Below, piece by piece: positions 12,193-23,173 of a stretch of DNA of 64,000 bases. Source of the DNA: Cryptomeria japonica (Eukaryota; Streptophyta; Pinopsida; Cupressales; Cupressaceae); the NCBI RefSeq assembly GCF_030272615.1, contig NC_081409.1:914543340-914607339 (forward strand), read 5' to 3'. The notes below the pieces were generated by a model, which was not told where the DNA came from, ran no database searches, and saw only the letters and a program-made list of their open reading frames with translations. The number at the start of each line of letters is the position of its first letter. Position 1 is the first letter of the stretch. A program made the position numbers and the translations under genes.

Positions 12193-13358
12193 AAATGGTT
12201 ATACTATTCCCTCTGGTCCTCCAACTTATCCTACGAAGATCAAGGCATATGAAAACAATGGTAAAGCAAAGAATGTCATTTTGAGTGGGTTAGTTGATGT
12301 TGAATTCATAAAGGTGATGCACTACTACACTATTAAGGATGTCCAGGAAAATCTTAGTAGTATTAATGAAGGAGATACTAAATTCAAGCAAGCTAAGTTG
12401 CAGATCTATAGAGGAAAGTTTGAAAAATCAAGGATGTCAAAAGATGAGGATATGGCTAGAAATTTACTTTGAGTAGATGAAGTTGGCAATGTGATTAGAG
12501 TTTTGGTCAAGGAACTGAAAGAACTAGTTGTGGCACAAAAGGTACTCAAGTCTCTTCCTAAAGCTTATAGTCCTAAAGTGTCTTTTGTTGAGGATTCTAA
12601 GGATTTACATAACTTTTCAATGGATCAACTATTTGATGCTCTTATTGTTTTTGAGAGAGAGTTTGACAACAAAGATCCAAGAAGGGATGAAACTTTCAAA
12701 ACTAATAGGAAGGAGAAGAATGAAGCATCGAATCAAAGCAATGGTTCTAATGAAGAAGAAGCAATTTTTGTAAGAAAGATGAAGTGAGCTAGTACATACA
12801 AAAGTAAGTTACCTTTCAAATGTTTAAATAATTGTGGTAAAATTGGTCATTATGCTTCTAAATGTCTTTTTAGAGAATCAAAAAATAACAATAAGAATTC
12901 CAAAATAAACAATTTCAAAAGGATTCTCTATTCTAAAGAGAATTGTTACACTTAAAATGATGAGGAACTTAGTGTTCCAGATGGTGATAGAGAATAAACC
13001 CTTTTTCATTACTCTAATGTTGGAAATAATGTTGTTGACTAAAAAATGTGTGAAGAAGAATGTTCTTAAAGATTCCAATCCTACTAAGATGTCTTGCACT
13101 CTAGAAAATGGTAATAATGTTGAAATGTATATGATTGTGTGGATTGCCTTTCATGCAAGAGAAGAGACAAACTCTTGGGTGATTGACAATGGTTGTTCCA
13201 ACCACATGATAGGTGATAGGGGTAAGTTCATCAATCTTGTAACATGAAATGTAGGATCAATCAAATTTGGGGATGAGACCTTTGCAATGATTTATGGAAA
13301 GAACCCAATAAGTATTGTTAGAAAGAACAAGACAAAATATGTGTTCTATGTAAAGGGT

Positions 13359-13913
13359 TGTTCGTATAATCAAGGTTTTGTACCTTGGTTATTATTCACC
13401 TAGGTCCTAATTACACATCACTTAAGCTTACTTAGGGACCACATAGGAGCTTTTAAGAGAATTTCCACTTTAGGTGGTGTTATCATGTTATCATATTCCA
13501 CTTTATGTGGTGTCTCCACCTTTAGTGGTATTATCATACTATTACATATCCACCTTTAGCAGTTTTATCATGTGATTACTTTTCCATTATTGGTGGGTGA
13601 TCCACCTTTAGTGGACATATTACACTATCACTTTTCCACCTTAGGTGTGATTATAACTTATCCTTTTTTGTCTCGTGTCATAGGATTATGACACTTGCCA
13701 TAATCTTATGCACTCTTACGTCTCACCTTGGCCTATTTAACCAAGAGTTCTCCTATGTACTTTCATCCATTTTAATTTGATCTAATCGATTGATTCTATT
13801 TGAATTATTGATAGGAAGATAGTTTATTCTTGTTATATTATTTCTCTCTTGTTATTGTGCTTTCCATTAGGCCTCTAGATCTTGGGTGGCTACCTTCATA
13901 ACCAAATCTTACA
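13359..13913 (+). mobile_element. 555-bp solo LTR in Copia pol
   Basis: The insert starts TGTTCG and ends CTTACA. It is flanked on both sides by AGGGT (13354-13358 and 13914-13918), an exact 5-bp target duplication. Ignoring it brings back the Copia frame across the pre-integrase motif (VFYVKG then LKKNLLSIS). A TATA-like ctatttaacc lies at about 13731. The superfamily is not certain; the short LTR with TGT/ACA ends fits Gypsy or Copia. Confidence 0.9.
13465..13648 (+). repeat. Array of seven short hairpins in the solo LTR
   Basis: Units of about 13 bp recur at 13465, 13498, 13516, 13550, 13583, 13602 and 13637. Each pairs with itself, for example CCACTTTAGGTGG, CCACTTTATGTGG and CCACCTTTAGTGG. 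The unit at 13550 has a broken arm (GCAG), and the one at 13583 reads CCATTATTGGTGG. Between them lie tatcatgttatcat-like spacers. Confidence 0.75.
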
Positions 13914-15440
13914 AGGGTCTCAAGAAAAATCTTCTCAGTATAAGCTAAATGTGCAACAAAGGTTATAATCTCATATTTCATGATAAAGGATTTGAAATTA
14001 GGAAAAAAAGTTCCGAAAGATTGGTTGTAGAAGGAACCATGATTGAAGGGAATATATACAACCTAAAGGAAGCTAATGAAAGAAGCAGTCTTGTAGGAGA
14101 TACAAATGAATGTTAGCAGTGACACAAAAGAATGGGACACACCAACTTTGAGAATCTTGTGAAGATTAGCTTTACACATGTGTTAGAGATATGCTAAATA
14201 TTGTCAAGCCTACAAACACCTTATGCAAAGATTGTTAGATTGGGAAGTAGACAAAGACAAGATTCAAGACCAAGGAGTTTTCTTCTACAAAACCATTAAA
14301 ACTGATTCATATTGGATTGTGTGGACCTACCAAAATAAAGAGTCTTCAAGCTGAAAGGTACTTCATGATACTCATTGATCACTTTTCTAGGATGACTTTG
14401 GTTACATTCCTAAAAGAAAAAACAAAGGCTTTTAGTATGTTTAAAATTTTCATGTCAATGGTTGAAGAATGAAATGAATGATAGAATCAAGAATCTAAGA
14501 TCTGATAGAGGAGGTTGGTTCACTTCAAATGAATTAAAAAAAATTTCTGAGAGGATGGAATATTTAGGCATTTGTCTGCTCCTATAACTCCTCAAAAAAA
14601 AGGAGTGGTAGAATGAAAGAATGGAATTGTTCAAGAGATGGGAAGAACAATGTTGAAAGAACAAAATTTGTCTAATATGTATTGGAAAGAAGTGGTCCAT
14701 ATTGTAGTCTACATTCTCAATAGAGGACAACTAAGAGTGAATAGTAACAAGACTCCTTATGAGCTATGGCATGGAAGACCTGCAACTTTCAAGTACTTAA
14801 GAGTCTTTGGAAGTAAATGTTACACAAAACGAGATGGAGAAGATGTGGGTAAGTTTGGTTCCATCTCTGATGAAGGAATCTTTCTTGGATATTCAACTAG
14901 GAGCAAGGCTTACATATGCTACAATAAAAGATTGAGAAAGATAGTCTAAAGTACAAATTCAAAGGTGATGAAGAATTACATCAAAACATGTGAAATAGAA
15001 GGTTATGAGTCAGATGAACCTCCGTGCACAAAAAAAAAAGAGACAATTGAAGAAAAGGAAGAAACACTAGAGAAGATCCCTAAAACTCTTTCCAAATATG
15101 CTCAAAAGAATCACTTTAAATACTATATAATCTTAGATAAAAATGAAGGAGAGGAGACCAAAAGAAGAGTTGCAAAGACAAATGAACAAGTGAATCTCTG
15201 TTTACTATAAAAAATAGAACCAAGAACTGCTAATGATGCCAACACGAATGAAGGTTGGATACAACTAATGGAAAAAGAATTAAATTAGATTAAGAAACAT
15301 CAGACTTAGAAATTGGTACCAAGGGTTGCAAACAAGAATGTGATAGGAACAAAATGGGTGTTTAGAAACAAACTAAATGAAGATGGAAAATTTGTGAGAA
15401 ACAAATCAAGATTGGTGTGTAAAGGCTATTCTCAAATTGA

Positions 15441-15835
15441 TTTTGTAGACTTTTTCTCTGATTTAGACCCCTCTTTATAATGTAGAAAACACATTTTTGG
15501 CTAGCCATATCATGAAATATAAAATAAACATAGGATAATTAATTTAGGCCACTGACCCCTTTTTTTAAGAGTCAACTCCTTTCCAAAGTGATGCAAATGG
15601 TATAAAAGCTAAGGTGAGATGAGATTTAAAAAAGAAAGAATTAAAAAGAATATCAAATTTCAAATTTTAGAGCAGATTTACCTAGAAGATCTAAGAGCAC
15701 TTTTAGAGAAGATATGTTGGAACATGCAAATTTGACACATTTGCATTGTCCAGGGTTGTTGAAATCAAAATGTAGGTCAATGTTTGTGCTTTGTTGAATC
15801 TACCAACCTTAATAGACATTAAGTTTCCACAATCC
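15441..15835. other. No recognisable gene
   Basis: The Copia reading frame stops abruptly near 15437 and unrelated AT-rich sequence follows. No open frame of interest. Confidence 0.4.
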
Positions 15836-15836
15836 A

Positions 15837-16030
15837 TGAGATAATAATCAACTACTTCTGGATTAGATTGTGTGTAAATTTTTGCATCGACGTTTCGGAT
15901 CACACTCCGTGATCCATCATCAGGATGATAATAGTTAGAGAGCAAGTAGAGATGAGAAAAATTATGGATCATAGAGTGTGATATGAAACATTGATGCAAA
16001 AATTTACACACAATCTAATCTGGAAGCAAT
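15837..16030. repeat. Inverted pair of Penelope-like fragments
   Basis: Two arms of about 62 bp face each other. The left arm (about 15855-15916) includes tagattgtgtgtaaattttt; the right arm (about 15966-16027) is its imperfect reverse complement ending tctaatctggaag. The left arm, read on the minus strand, contains an intact hammerhead-like motif. The right arm, read on the plus strand, keeps stem II partly and GAAAC but has lost CTGATGA. A third copy lies at 54676. The whole could also be described as a palindromic MITE-like unit. Confidence 0.7.
15885..15927 (-). ncRNA. Hammerhead ribozyme-like motif (type I, short stem III)
   Basis: Read 15927 to 15885: CATC (stem I), CTGATGA (core), T, GGATCAC-GGAGT-GTGATCC (perfect 7-bp stem II), GAAA (core), CGTC, then GATG, which closes stem I with CATC. 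The expected cleavage is after the C of CGTC. All conserved core bases of a hammerhead are present. Very short stem III and the GAAACGTC/T arrangement are, as I know the family, typical of the minimal hammerheads in Penelope-like elements. Activity is inferred, not shown. The one oddity is an unpaired T between CTGATGA and stem II. Confidence 0.65.
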
Positions 16031-18230
16031 TTCTACCAACCTTGCTATTTTTTGATGATAATTTTTTTATGAATTAGAAGTTGTCATGTAAAATCCTTTA
16101 GTAGAAACTTTTCTTGGACATATTTGAGTAATCTTATTCATTTTTATGGTCCCGAGGTGAGTTTTGACATGCTTTTTAATGTGTTTGTGACTATGAGTGA
16201 GTTGGATTGGCATCCCAAAAAAGTATTTATTTTTAAATCCAAAGGCAACCCAATTATTATTTGGGTCTTACATACCTCAAGTCCCAATTTTGCGGTAATA
16301 TGAGCCCTAATTGTTAAAAAACATAAGTTAATATAGTTTGGTAAAATGCAATTTGGTATAAAGTTAATACTTTACAATTTCCAAACTATGCACGTCTTTT
16401 GCAAATTTAGATGAATTTTTGCATGATAGTTTTGTTTTCCTTTGTTGGAAAAGAAATGTAGCTCCAACGACAGTATTAGCTCTAGCGAAATGGGAGTTGA
16501 GTGCCATATTGATGAGTTGGAGGTGCCAATGTGCACAATCTATTGCAACTTGGGTAATTCTTTTGACCACATTGGATTGAGAAAGTGCAGTTTGGGCCCT
16601 AAAGGAAGGGCATCTCTACTCTTTAGAATGTGGCAGAATCTGCTACTATTTTTTTTCTTTCTCCATGTGAGAGGTTGAATGGATATTTTGAGAATGCAAA
16701 GGCAACGATGGAAGTGATATAAAAACTTTGTGGTCACATAGAGCTCAACACTTCATTGTGTTTCAAACTTTTTAAGTTACAAATAATAATGTTTTCACAT
16801 TCATAATTGGTCTGAACCATTTCTCACATTTTTGTATTGATTTTGGCACCATTTCATGCATTTCCATGCTTCCAATAATATTTCTAAGACCTATGCTTCA
16901 ATCTAGGAGGTATGGACATTACTTTGAGTGTATAAAGCATGTGATAATCATTCTATTCATGTCCAAAATAACCTAACAAGCTATCTTAGCACCCAAGTAA
17001 GATTTGAAGTGTTTGCAGGCTACCAACTAACCCCAAATTCTTCTTAATAACTAAAAATGACCCACAAATTGACAAACACCAATTTGAGTGATCTCTCATT
17101 GTTTAAAATCTACAATATGTTTTAGAGCAATGCTAAAATATAAGTATTCATGTGCAAAGAAAAGGGGTTGAGTTTTGAAGCCTTCTACAAGTTGCAAGTA
17201 GTGTTTTTCACTTCCCAAAAGATGTCTGGACCTTTTCTTAAACATGGGTAGTAGTTTGAATGTTGTTTGAGAATTTTAAAGAGCCATACAAGACAAAAAT
17301 ATCCAACAATGACTTCTCGTGCTCATAGACAACTTCATTGCAACTGTTAAAATGATTAAACATGGAGAAATGGAGTTTGTAAATGTATATAATGCTCAAG
17401 TATATGGAGGACATGAAACTCAAATCTATGGCATGGACAAAAGAAAGTGATTGGTGTAGGTTTTTGATGCTACAAAGATGATACTTCAACAAACAATTGC
17501 AGGGCATGAAGATTAAGGGATTTGTACAGAAGAGTTGGTTACAAGCCAAATATTTGACATAATGTTAATTGTGGAAAATGAGTGATAGAGGCATTTTGTG
17601 GATCAAAGTACTAGGACTAGATATTACAAAGAGTCTTAAATGCCTAGAGAGGATTAAAACATATGACAAGTAGGCATGTAAGAGATTAAAATAATTAATC
17701 TACCAACCAAATGGGTTTTTACCTAAGTGGTCATTTTTCACTATAAAAGGGGCAAAATGTAGCAATTATTGACTTTTCATACAAAGGTGAAAATTATTCA
17801 CGAGGATATCAAGCAAAGGGAAAAAGAGACAAAGTTTCAATTGCAAGCACAATTTCAAGCAAGAAGGTTGATGAAAGGCATGACAATGTGAACTAAAGGG
17901 GAATATTCGAGATACCAAGTTGGAAGCAGATCCAAGGTAGGAGATAGTGTTGGATGTCTTTCTTGGATGCACTTTCAGGTTTTCTTCTCATTAAAATGTA
18001 AATGATTTTTCATTTTCAGGGGTTCCGCCCCAGGTTTACTAAGTTTGGTAATTCCTTGTAGAGTGTAGTCTTATTCAAATTTTAGTAGATGAATGTTGTA
18101 ATCTTTTGACTGATAATGACAAGAAGATTCAGTTTGTAGTGTAGGATGATAGATGTCCACTGTTAATCTCTCTTATATGTATTGCAATTACTTTTAAATT
18201 AGACTAATCAAATATTTTTATATTTTTATT
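16031..18230. other. No recognisable gene; possible LTR fragment
   Basis: No open frame above about 100 codons and nothing with recognisable motifs. A TATA-like actataaaagg at about 17740 followed by ggggttccgccccaggttta near 18018 has the look of an LTR, but no termini were found. Confidence 0.35.
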
Positions 18231-18236
18231 GGAAAC

Positions 18237-18481
18237 TTGAGGAGTTGTGTTATATTGTCATTGCTGTTAACCTGTCTTTTGTTGTCATTGATGCCGCTAT
18301 GTCCAAAAATGTATGTTCTAATGTTGTTGTGTGGTTTGGTAGTGATACTGAGGTGTTTTTGGAAGGTTGATGTACTGAAAGTTTCAATATGGAGAATACA
18401 ATATTTATGCAAGAAATATTATTTAATGTCCTAGTGGAAGAAGCTTTGCATTCCTCTGATATGTGAAAATTATGGAGTGTG
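18237..18481 (+). mobile_element. Start of a plus-strand Copia-type LTR (fragment)
   Basis: The phrase ttgttgtcattgatgccg near 18281 resembles the Copia LTR start used elsewhere in the window. The segment ends where a reverse Copia LTR begins. Its continuation may be 19740-20671 and then 28927-29262. Confidence 0.4.
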
Positions 18482-19721
18482 TGTTGGAAACAACAATGAA
18501 GAAAACTGAGAGGAAGGGGGGGGGGGGGTGAATCAGTTTTCACCAGATCTACAAACTTAATCATAAACACAAATCTGATAAACTGCAACAATAAGCAAAT
18601 TAAAATCACAACACACAACACCAAGTTTTTGACGTGGAAAACCCGGTTAAGGGAAAAACCACAGTGGGAACCTACCCACAGTAAGATGATACTCTGTAGT
18701 AGTATGTGAAAATATTACAATGGGGATTGCACATGCATTCAAGCACACTGCCTAGAGCTCACTACTCAAATACAATGACCCAGAAGGCTACAACCCTCAG
18801 GGAAGTCTCACTGACTTACAACAAGATTTAGATTACAATCCAAAAGAAATGAACTGAAAGAATAACATCTCCAAATGCTTGATTATAGTTCCAGTTAAGC
18901 ACAAATGTCTACTTTGCAACACCAATCTCTACTCAATCACAATGGCGAAGGATGAATCACTTGTTTGCACATACACAACTCTCTGATAATGTAGACACAA
19001 CCTCAATTACCTAAATTACATGAATATATCATCTATTTATACAATTCGTCAACCTTGACAACAAGGTCAACTAAACCCTCAACTCACAATTACAAAATTA
19101 CATCACACGATACAAAGATCGACCATCAGACCAATATAATTATTTATATGACATAAAATGGACCTAAATCAAATTCCCAAATGCTCAACTCCACTGGAAA
19201 TCATGCCAAGATCAACCGCAACATGCTACACCACCATAAATACCACATAACACAAAAATCATCACCAGTTCATGAATACTACCAATAACTTGCACAATGA
19301 TCAATGTGGATCATAAAAAAAAATAGAACACAATTAGGAAATGCCAACAAGCACATTAGAATCATCAGTAATAGCTACACCAACACCACTTATCAAATCT
19401 TCATCGATCAACATCTGAGACTCGAGAACACTCAAACAACAACAACTGTCACGAAGAAAAGATAACTTGTGGAGCACCAAATCATGAACCATCTGAAACG
19501 AAGATACACAACACCATCCCAAACAATATCCGAAAAACTTAGCACAAGATCTGATTACACCAGAATATACCAGAGGAAATACTGAACTCTGCAAAGCACC
19601 GATTAGATAAACTGCAAAACTGAATCATAAGATCTTCCCAATTTGCAATCATCAGAGCAAATCATACGAATATGTTGACATCAATGAAAACAACATATCC
19701 TAGCAACAACAATGTCCAACA
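18482..19721 (-). mobile_element. Reverse-oriented Copia-type LTR with polypurine tract
   Basis: Read on the minus strand it begins TGTTGGACATTG at 19721, directly after TTGGGGAGAT, a typical Copia polypurine tract (about 19722-19733). It ends near TTCCAACA at 18482. Near its 3' end are the family phrases tgattcacccccc (18520-18537 on the plus strand as a G run) and gggttttccacgtc (about 18630). Because a polypurine tract is attached, this is a 3' LTR with the internal part lost, not a plain solo LTR. No target duplication was found. Confidence 0.7.
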
Positions 19722-19739
19722 ATCTCCCCAATATCCAAC

Positions 19740-20666
19740 AATGCGGTAATAGATATAATGTTTATGATTTGTGTATATTGTATTATCAAGTTCACAAGTC
19801 CTCTATTGCTCAGATGGTGGAGTTAGTTGTTGTTGTTTCTGATAGTAACAATTTGTCAAAACTGGTCTAGAGAATTCTTGGCAGTTCTATGATTTGTGCA
19901 TTCAGGTGTTGTATCTTGGAGGACATGCATTTGGTTTGTGTTGTGTTCTAGTTCAGTTTTCTAGTGATGGTTTGATTGGCAAGTGAAGTTACGGTGTTTT
20001 GAGTTTATTGTTGTCATCTAGGTTGGTTTCTGGTTAACTGAGGTGGTGTATCTTATTTGTATCATGTCTTTTTGGTCTGAATATACTTTGGTGGTTGAGT
20101 TTTGATGTTGATATGGGTCTCAAAATGACATGTGTAGATTCCCATTAAGTTTTATGCATTGGAGAATAGTTTTGGGTTGACTAGTTGATGTACTACATTG
20201 TTTAGCTACATGTTTCATTTGATGTCGATCCTAGAGGATGTGTTAGTGTGTGTGACTCATTGGAATTATTTGGAAAGGATGTGTTGTGATCTGTTTGGGT
20301 CTTCTTTATCTCCTGCAGTGGATTGCATTTGATGTTATTGGTCTAGGTGGCCTAATTTATGTAATTTTGTATATTCTATTTTTGGTCGACCTAATTAAGG
20401 GTTTTAATGAATTATCTTGTATATATAGGAATGTAGTGTATGAGATGTATGTGAGTTAATATGAAGTGGATATGAATGATATGCAAGTAGATTTAGTATA
20501 TCAAAAGGGTGAAAGATAGTTTATGAAGAGCTTGAGACAATGTTTGTTATCAAATGTGTTTGTCATGATGTTGGTCACTTGACACAATGGTTCAACAATA
20601 ATTTCAAGATTAGGAGATCTTGTTCATTTCAATTTATTTGATCCCATGCACTTGTCAAAATAAGGC
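19740..20666 (+). mobile_element. Middle of a plus-strand Copia-type LTR (probable)
   Basis: Non-coding and T/G-rich. A TATA-like cttgtatatatagg lies at about 20430. It directly abuts the large LTR element at 20672, and the sequence on the far side of that element (28932 onward) is the end of a Copia LTR, so both sides probably were one LTR. Confidence 0.45.
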
Positions 20667-20671
20667 GTGTT

Positions 20672-23116
20672 TTTAATGTTCCCTTCTTCGCAGTGATTAG
20701 TTCAGTTGGCGGTTAGCCTAGTTTGGAGACCCGTAGGCTAGTCGGGAGCAGAAATTATGGTTTCCTATTTTCTAAGAGGATTCTTTGGTGTTTTCGGAGG
20801 GTTTATGTGGGAGTTTGACAGTTTGGATTCTGGATTCCTTCTAGGTTTTCAGAGAGCTTCAGGATGGTTTGACATGCATCTGCATCGGGTGACTTTTTCC
20901 AGACTTACTATTTTCAATAAGTGCGACGGTTGCTTAGAATGTGGTTAAAAACACTTACTATTTTTAGCAGTATGCTATTTTTAGTAAGCACTATTTTTAG
21001 CAGTTCTATTTTTAGCAGGATGTCAGCAGGCCTGTTCAGATGGCTATTTCCGACAGGTCAGTTTGAGCAGTTGGTATTCTAACATTTTTTGGTGCTATTG
21101 TTGGCAATGATTCTGCAGCTCAGTTCAATGGCTATTTCTAGTAGTATTATTTTGGCAGGATCTTGTATTCACTTAGATGACTATTTTTAGCAGTTCAGTT
21201 CAGAGCTCTAACTTAGTTCAGTTTTGGTGATTTCCAACACTTCAATCTCTGACTCAATTTGGCAATAATCAGTATTGAGGAGAAGGTATTTTTGATATTT
21301 TAATACCTTAGGCATGAGGTATTAATATTTGATTATTTTATGGATGGACAACTTAGGAAGGGAGAAAATATTAATTTTATCCTAAGTCTATTTGGGCAAA
21401 ATTTGCATATGACTTCAAGGGGGTCGTCATGATGTTAATAATTAAATTCTAACTCAAGGCAATTGAGATGATTTTCTATGTATATTGCCTTCGTAATATT
21501 TTTTATTTGGAGGTCATAGTTGGGCGCCCACATTACACTTTATTTTATGACACTTATATTTATTAAAAAGGGCAATTTCGGGTGAATTTGAATTGGGCGA
21601 ACTTGTGCAAGGGAATGAAATGAAATGCAATGCCAAATGTGGATGAAATGGAATGGAATTTGGTTTGTTAGTGTATTTGGAGTGCATTTGAATTTGAATT
21701 TGGTTGGCAAAAAGTTATAAATAAGTGACTTGGGCTCTCATTTTGGTATCCAAGAATTTTTATAATGAAATGTTGTCGAAATGCAGAGTGAAAGCTTCAA
21801 GGAATGCTTACCTCCTAGCCATAGCTTGATTTCTTGCTTGCAATACAACAAATAGTCGAGCTAGAGACTGCTCTTCATTCAAAGGAGTGGATTGAAGATA
21901 ATGTTGCAAATTTATATATTAGATTTCTGATTTTTTGGAGTGTTGTAGTGTGTTCTTGTTGCTAGTCGCAGAGTGTGCTGAAGTGGATTTTGGGTCGCAG
22001 GTCTCAGTGTGTCATTCTCCTTGTTCTAGGTATTTCATCTATCTTTCTTTATGGTTTAGGCAATTCATTTTTCAAGTTTATAGAGCTTAAAATGGTGTTT
22101 TGGATTTTATTTTTGCAAAATCATACCTTAGCTGGTCGTACCATGTGGCTAAGTGCTTTGGAATGTGTGCATAAATTATTAGGGTCTGTTTGCCATGTTT
22201 TGTTGTCCTAGGACTGATCTCCTACCTCCTAGTGATCATTTGCTTTCAGTTTCGTGTCATTTGGTTAAGAATTGGGTGAGTTGTGAGTGTTTTAGTGGGA
22301 TTTGGTGTTGTTGGTCTGTGTGTTTTCAGCGTGCTGGGAGTATATCAGAATTAGAGTTTTTGGTGTTTGGAGTTGGTTTTGGGGTGTGTGAGTTCATTGG
22401 TGTGAAGAGAAAGGATTTGGTTTCATTTGCAATTGTTGGTCATGTTATTGCACTTGGTTCATCACTCTTATATGCTATGATTCATATTGTAATGTTGGTA
22501 GTAGTACTAACAACAATTTCTATTGTTCTTTCTTGTCCCACTGCATAAGTGGAAGAGGTTGGCCTTGCCGCCTATCTTTGGAATAGAGATTTCCCTTAAA
22601 TTGTAATCCATATTGTGCATTGTAAAGCTGGTTAGTAGTACTAACAACTATCTAATTGGATTACTGCTCTTAGTTCCACTGCATAAGTGGAAGAAGTTGG
22701 CTTTGTCGCCTATTTTTGAATATTGTAATATTGTCCTCCCACTGCATAAGCGATAGAGTTGATTGTGATTTCATTTCTAGTCCTCCCGCTGAACAAGCGG
22801 TTGAGTGATTGCATTCTTTAGTTCTTTAGCTTGTCCTTGACTGGTTTATCGCCAAGTGATTGCATTGTTTTCATTATCCCACTGTATAAGTGGAAGGGGC
22901 TGGCTTGCCGCCCGAAGATTGTAATCATTTTCAGTTATTGGCATCTAACAATCCCCTCGACACTATATGCTCTCACCCTCCCAGATTGGGCTCTCGGTGA
23001 TCAGAAAGTGGAGGGTTACTTTCAGTAGCATTTGGTTTTCAATTCCTAACCATAACAAGTGTTGTGTTGAATGTAATTGTGGAAAAAATTTGGGAAAAAT
23101 TAAGGGGGATATTACA
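20672..23116 (+). repeat. 5' LTR of the 8.26-kb element
   Basis: It ends gggggatattaca, identical to the 3' copy. It carries extra sequence near 20918-20962 absent from the 3' copy. Divergence from the 3' LTR is uneven: about 12 of the first 88 bases differ, while stretches near 22280-22400 are almost identical. Both LTRs carry a set of short hairpins near 22538-22893. Confidence 0.92.
22538..22893 (+). repeat. Five hairpins of the CCACTGCATAAGTGG type
   Basis: Units lie at 22538, 22676, 22739, 22786 and 22879. Arms are CCACT/AGTGG in three. The unit at 22786 is CCGCT-GAACA-AGCGG, a paired change in both arms. The unit at 22739 is half changed (AGCGA). The same set recurs in the 3' LTR (about 28347-28705), with CCGTT/AGCGG and CCGCT/AGCGG variants. 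Three units are followed by a repeated gg(c/t)tggc(c/t)ttg(c/t)cgcc phrase. Confidence 0.75.
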
Positions 23117-23135
23117 AAGGTATCAGAGTTGGTTT
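23117..23135 (+). promoter_or_regulatory. Primer-binding site of the 8.26-kb element
   Basis: GGTATCAGAG lies two bases after the LTR end and matches ten bases of the initiator-methionine tRNA type of site. The following bases (ttggtt) depart from it. Confidence 0.65.
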
Positions 23136-23173
23136 TCCTACCAGCCTGTGCATTCAGTTGATCAGAGATCTCC

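Larger units (their letters stand above)
11783..15440 (+). pseudogene. Decayed Copia gag-pol
   Basis: The domains appear in Copia order. Gag opens near 11783 (QFDGTNYTFSQ) and continues at 12206-12787. A CCHC zinc knuckle lies near 12815-12872, with GKIGHYASKC. The protease follows at 13170-13247, with WVIDNGCSNHM where DSGC is usual. After the solo LTR comes the NLLSIS/CNKGYNLIF pre-integrase segment at 13920-14090. The integrase runs from about 14100 to 14950, with SDRGG and APITPQKKGVVE. The reverse-transcriptase start is at 15230-15440, with IGTKWVFRNKLNEDGK and CKGYSQI. The rest of RT, RNase H and a 3' LTR are missing. Many stops, a SINE in gag and a solo LTR in pol show it is dead. Confidence 0.85.

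Noticed and set aside
18482-19721. Plain solo LTR
   Set aside because: A polypurine tract remains attached and no target duplication is seen, so it is a 3' LTR left from a rearranged element.
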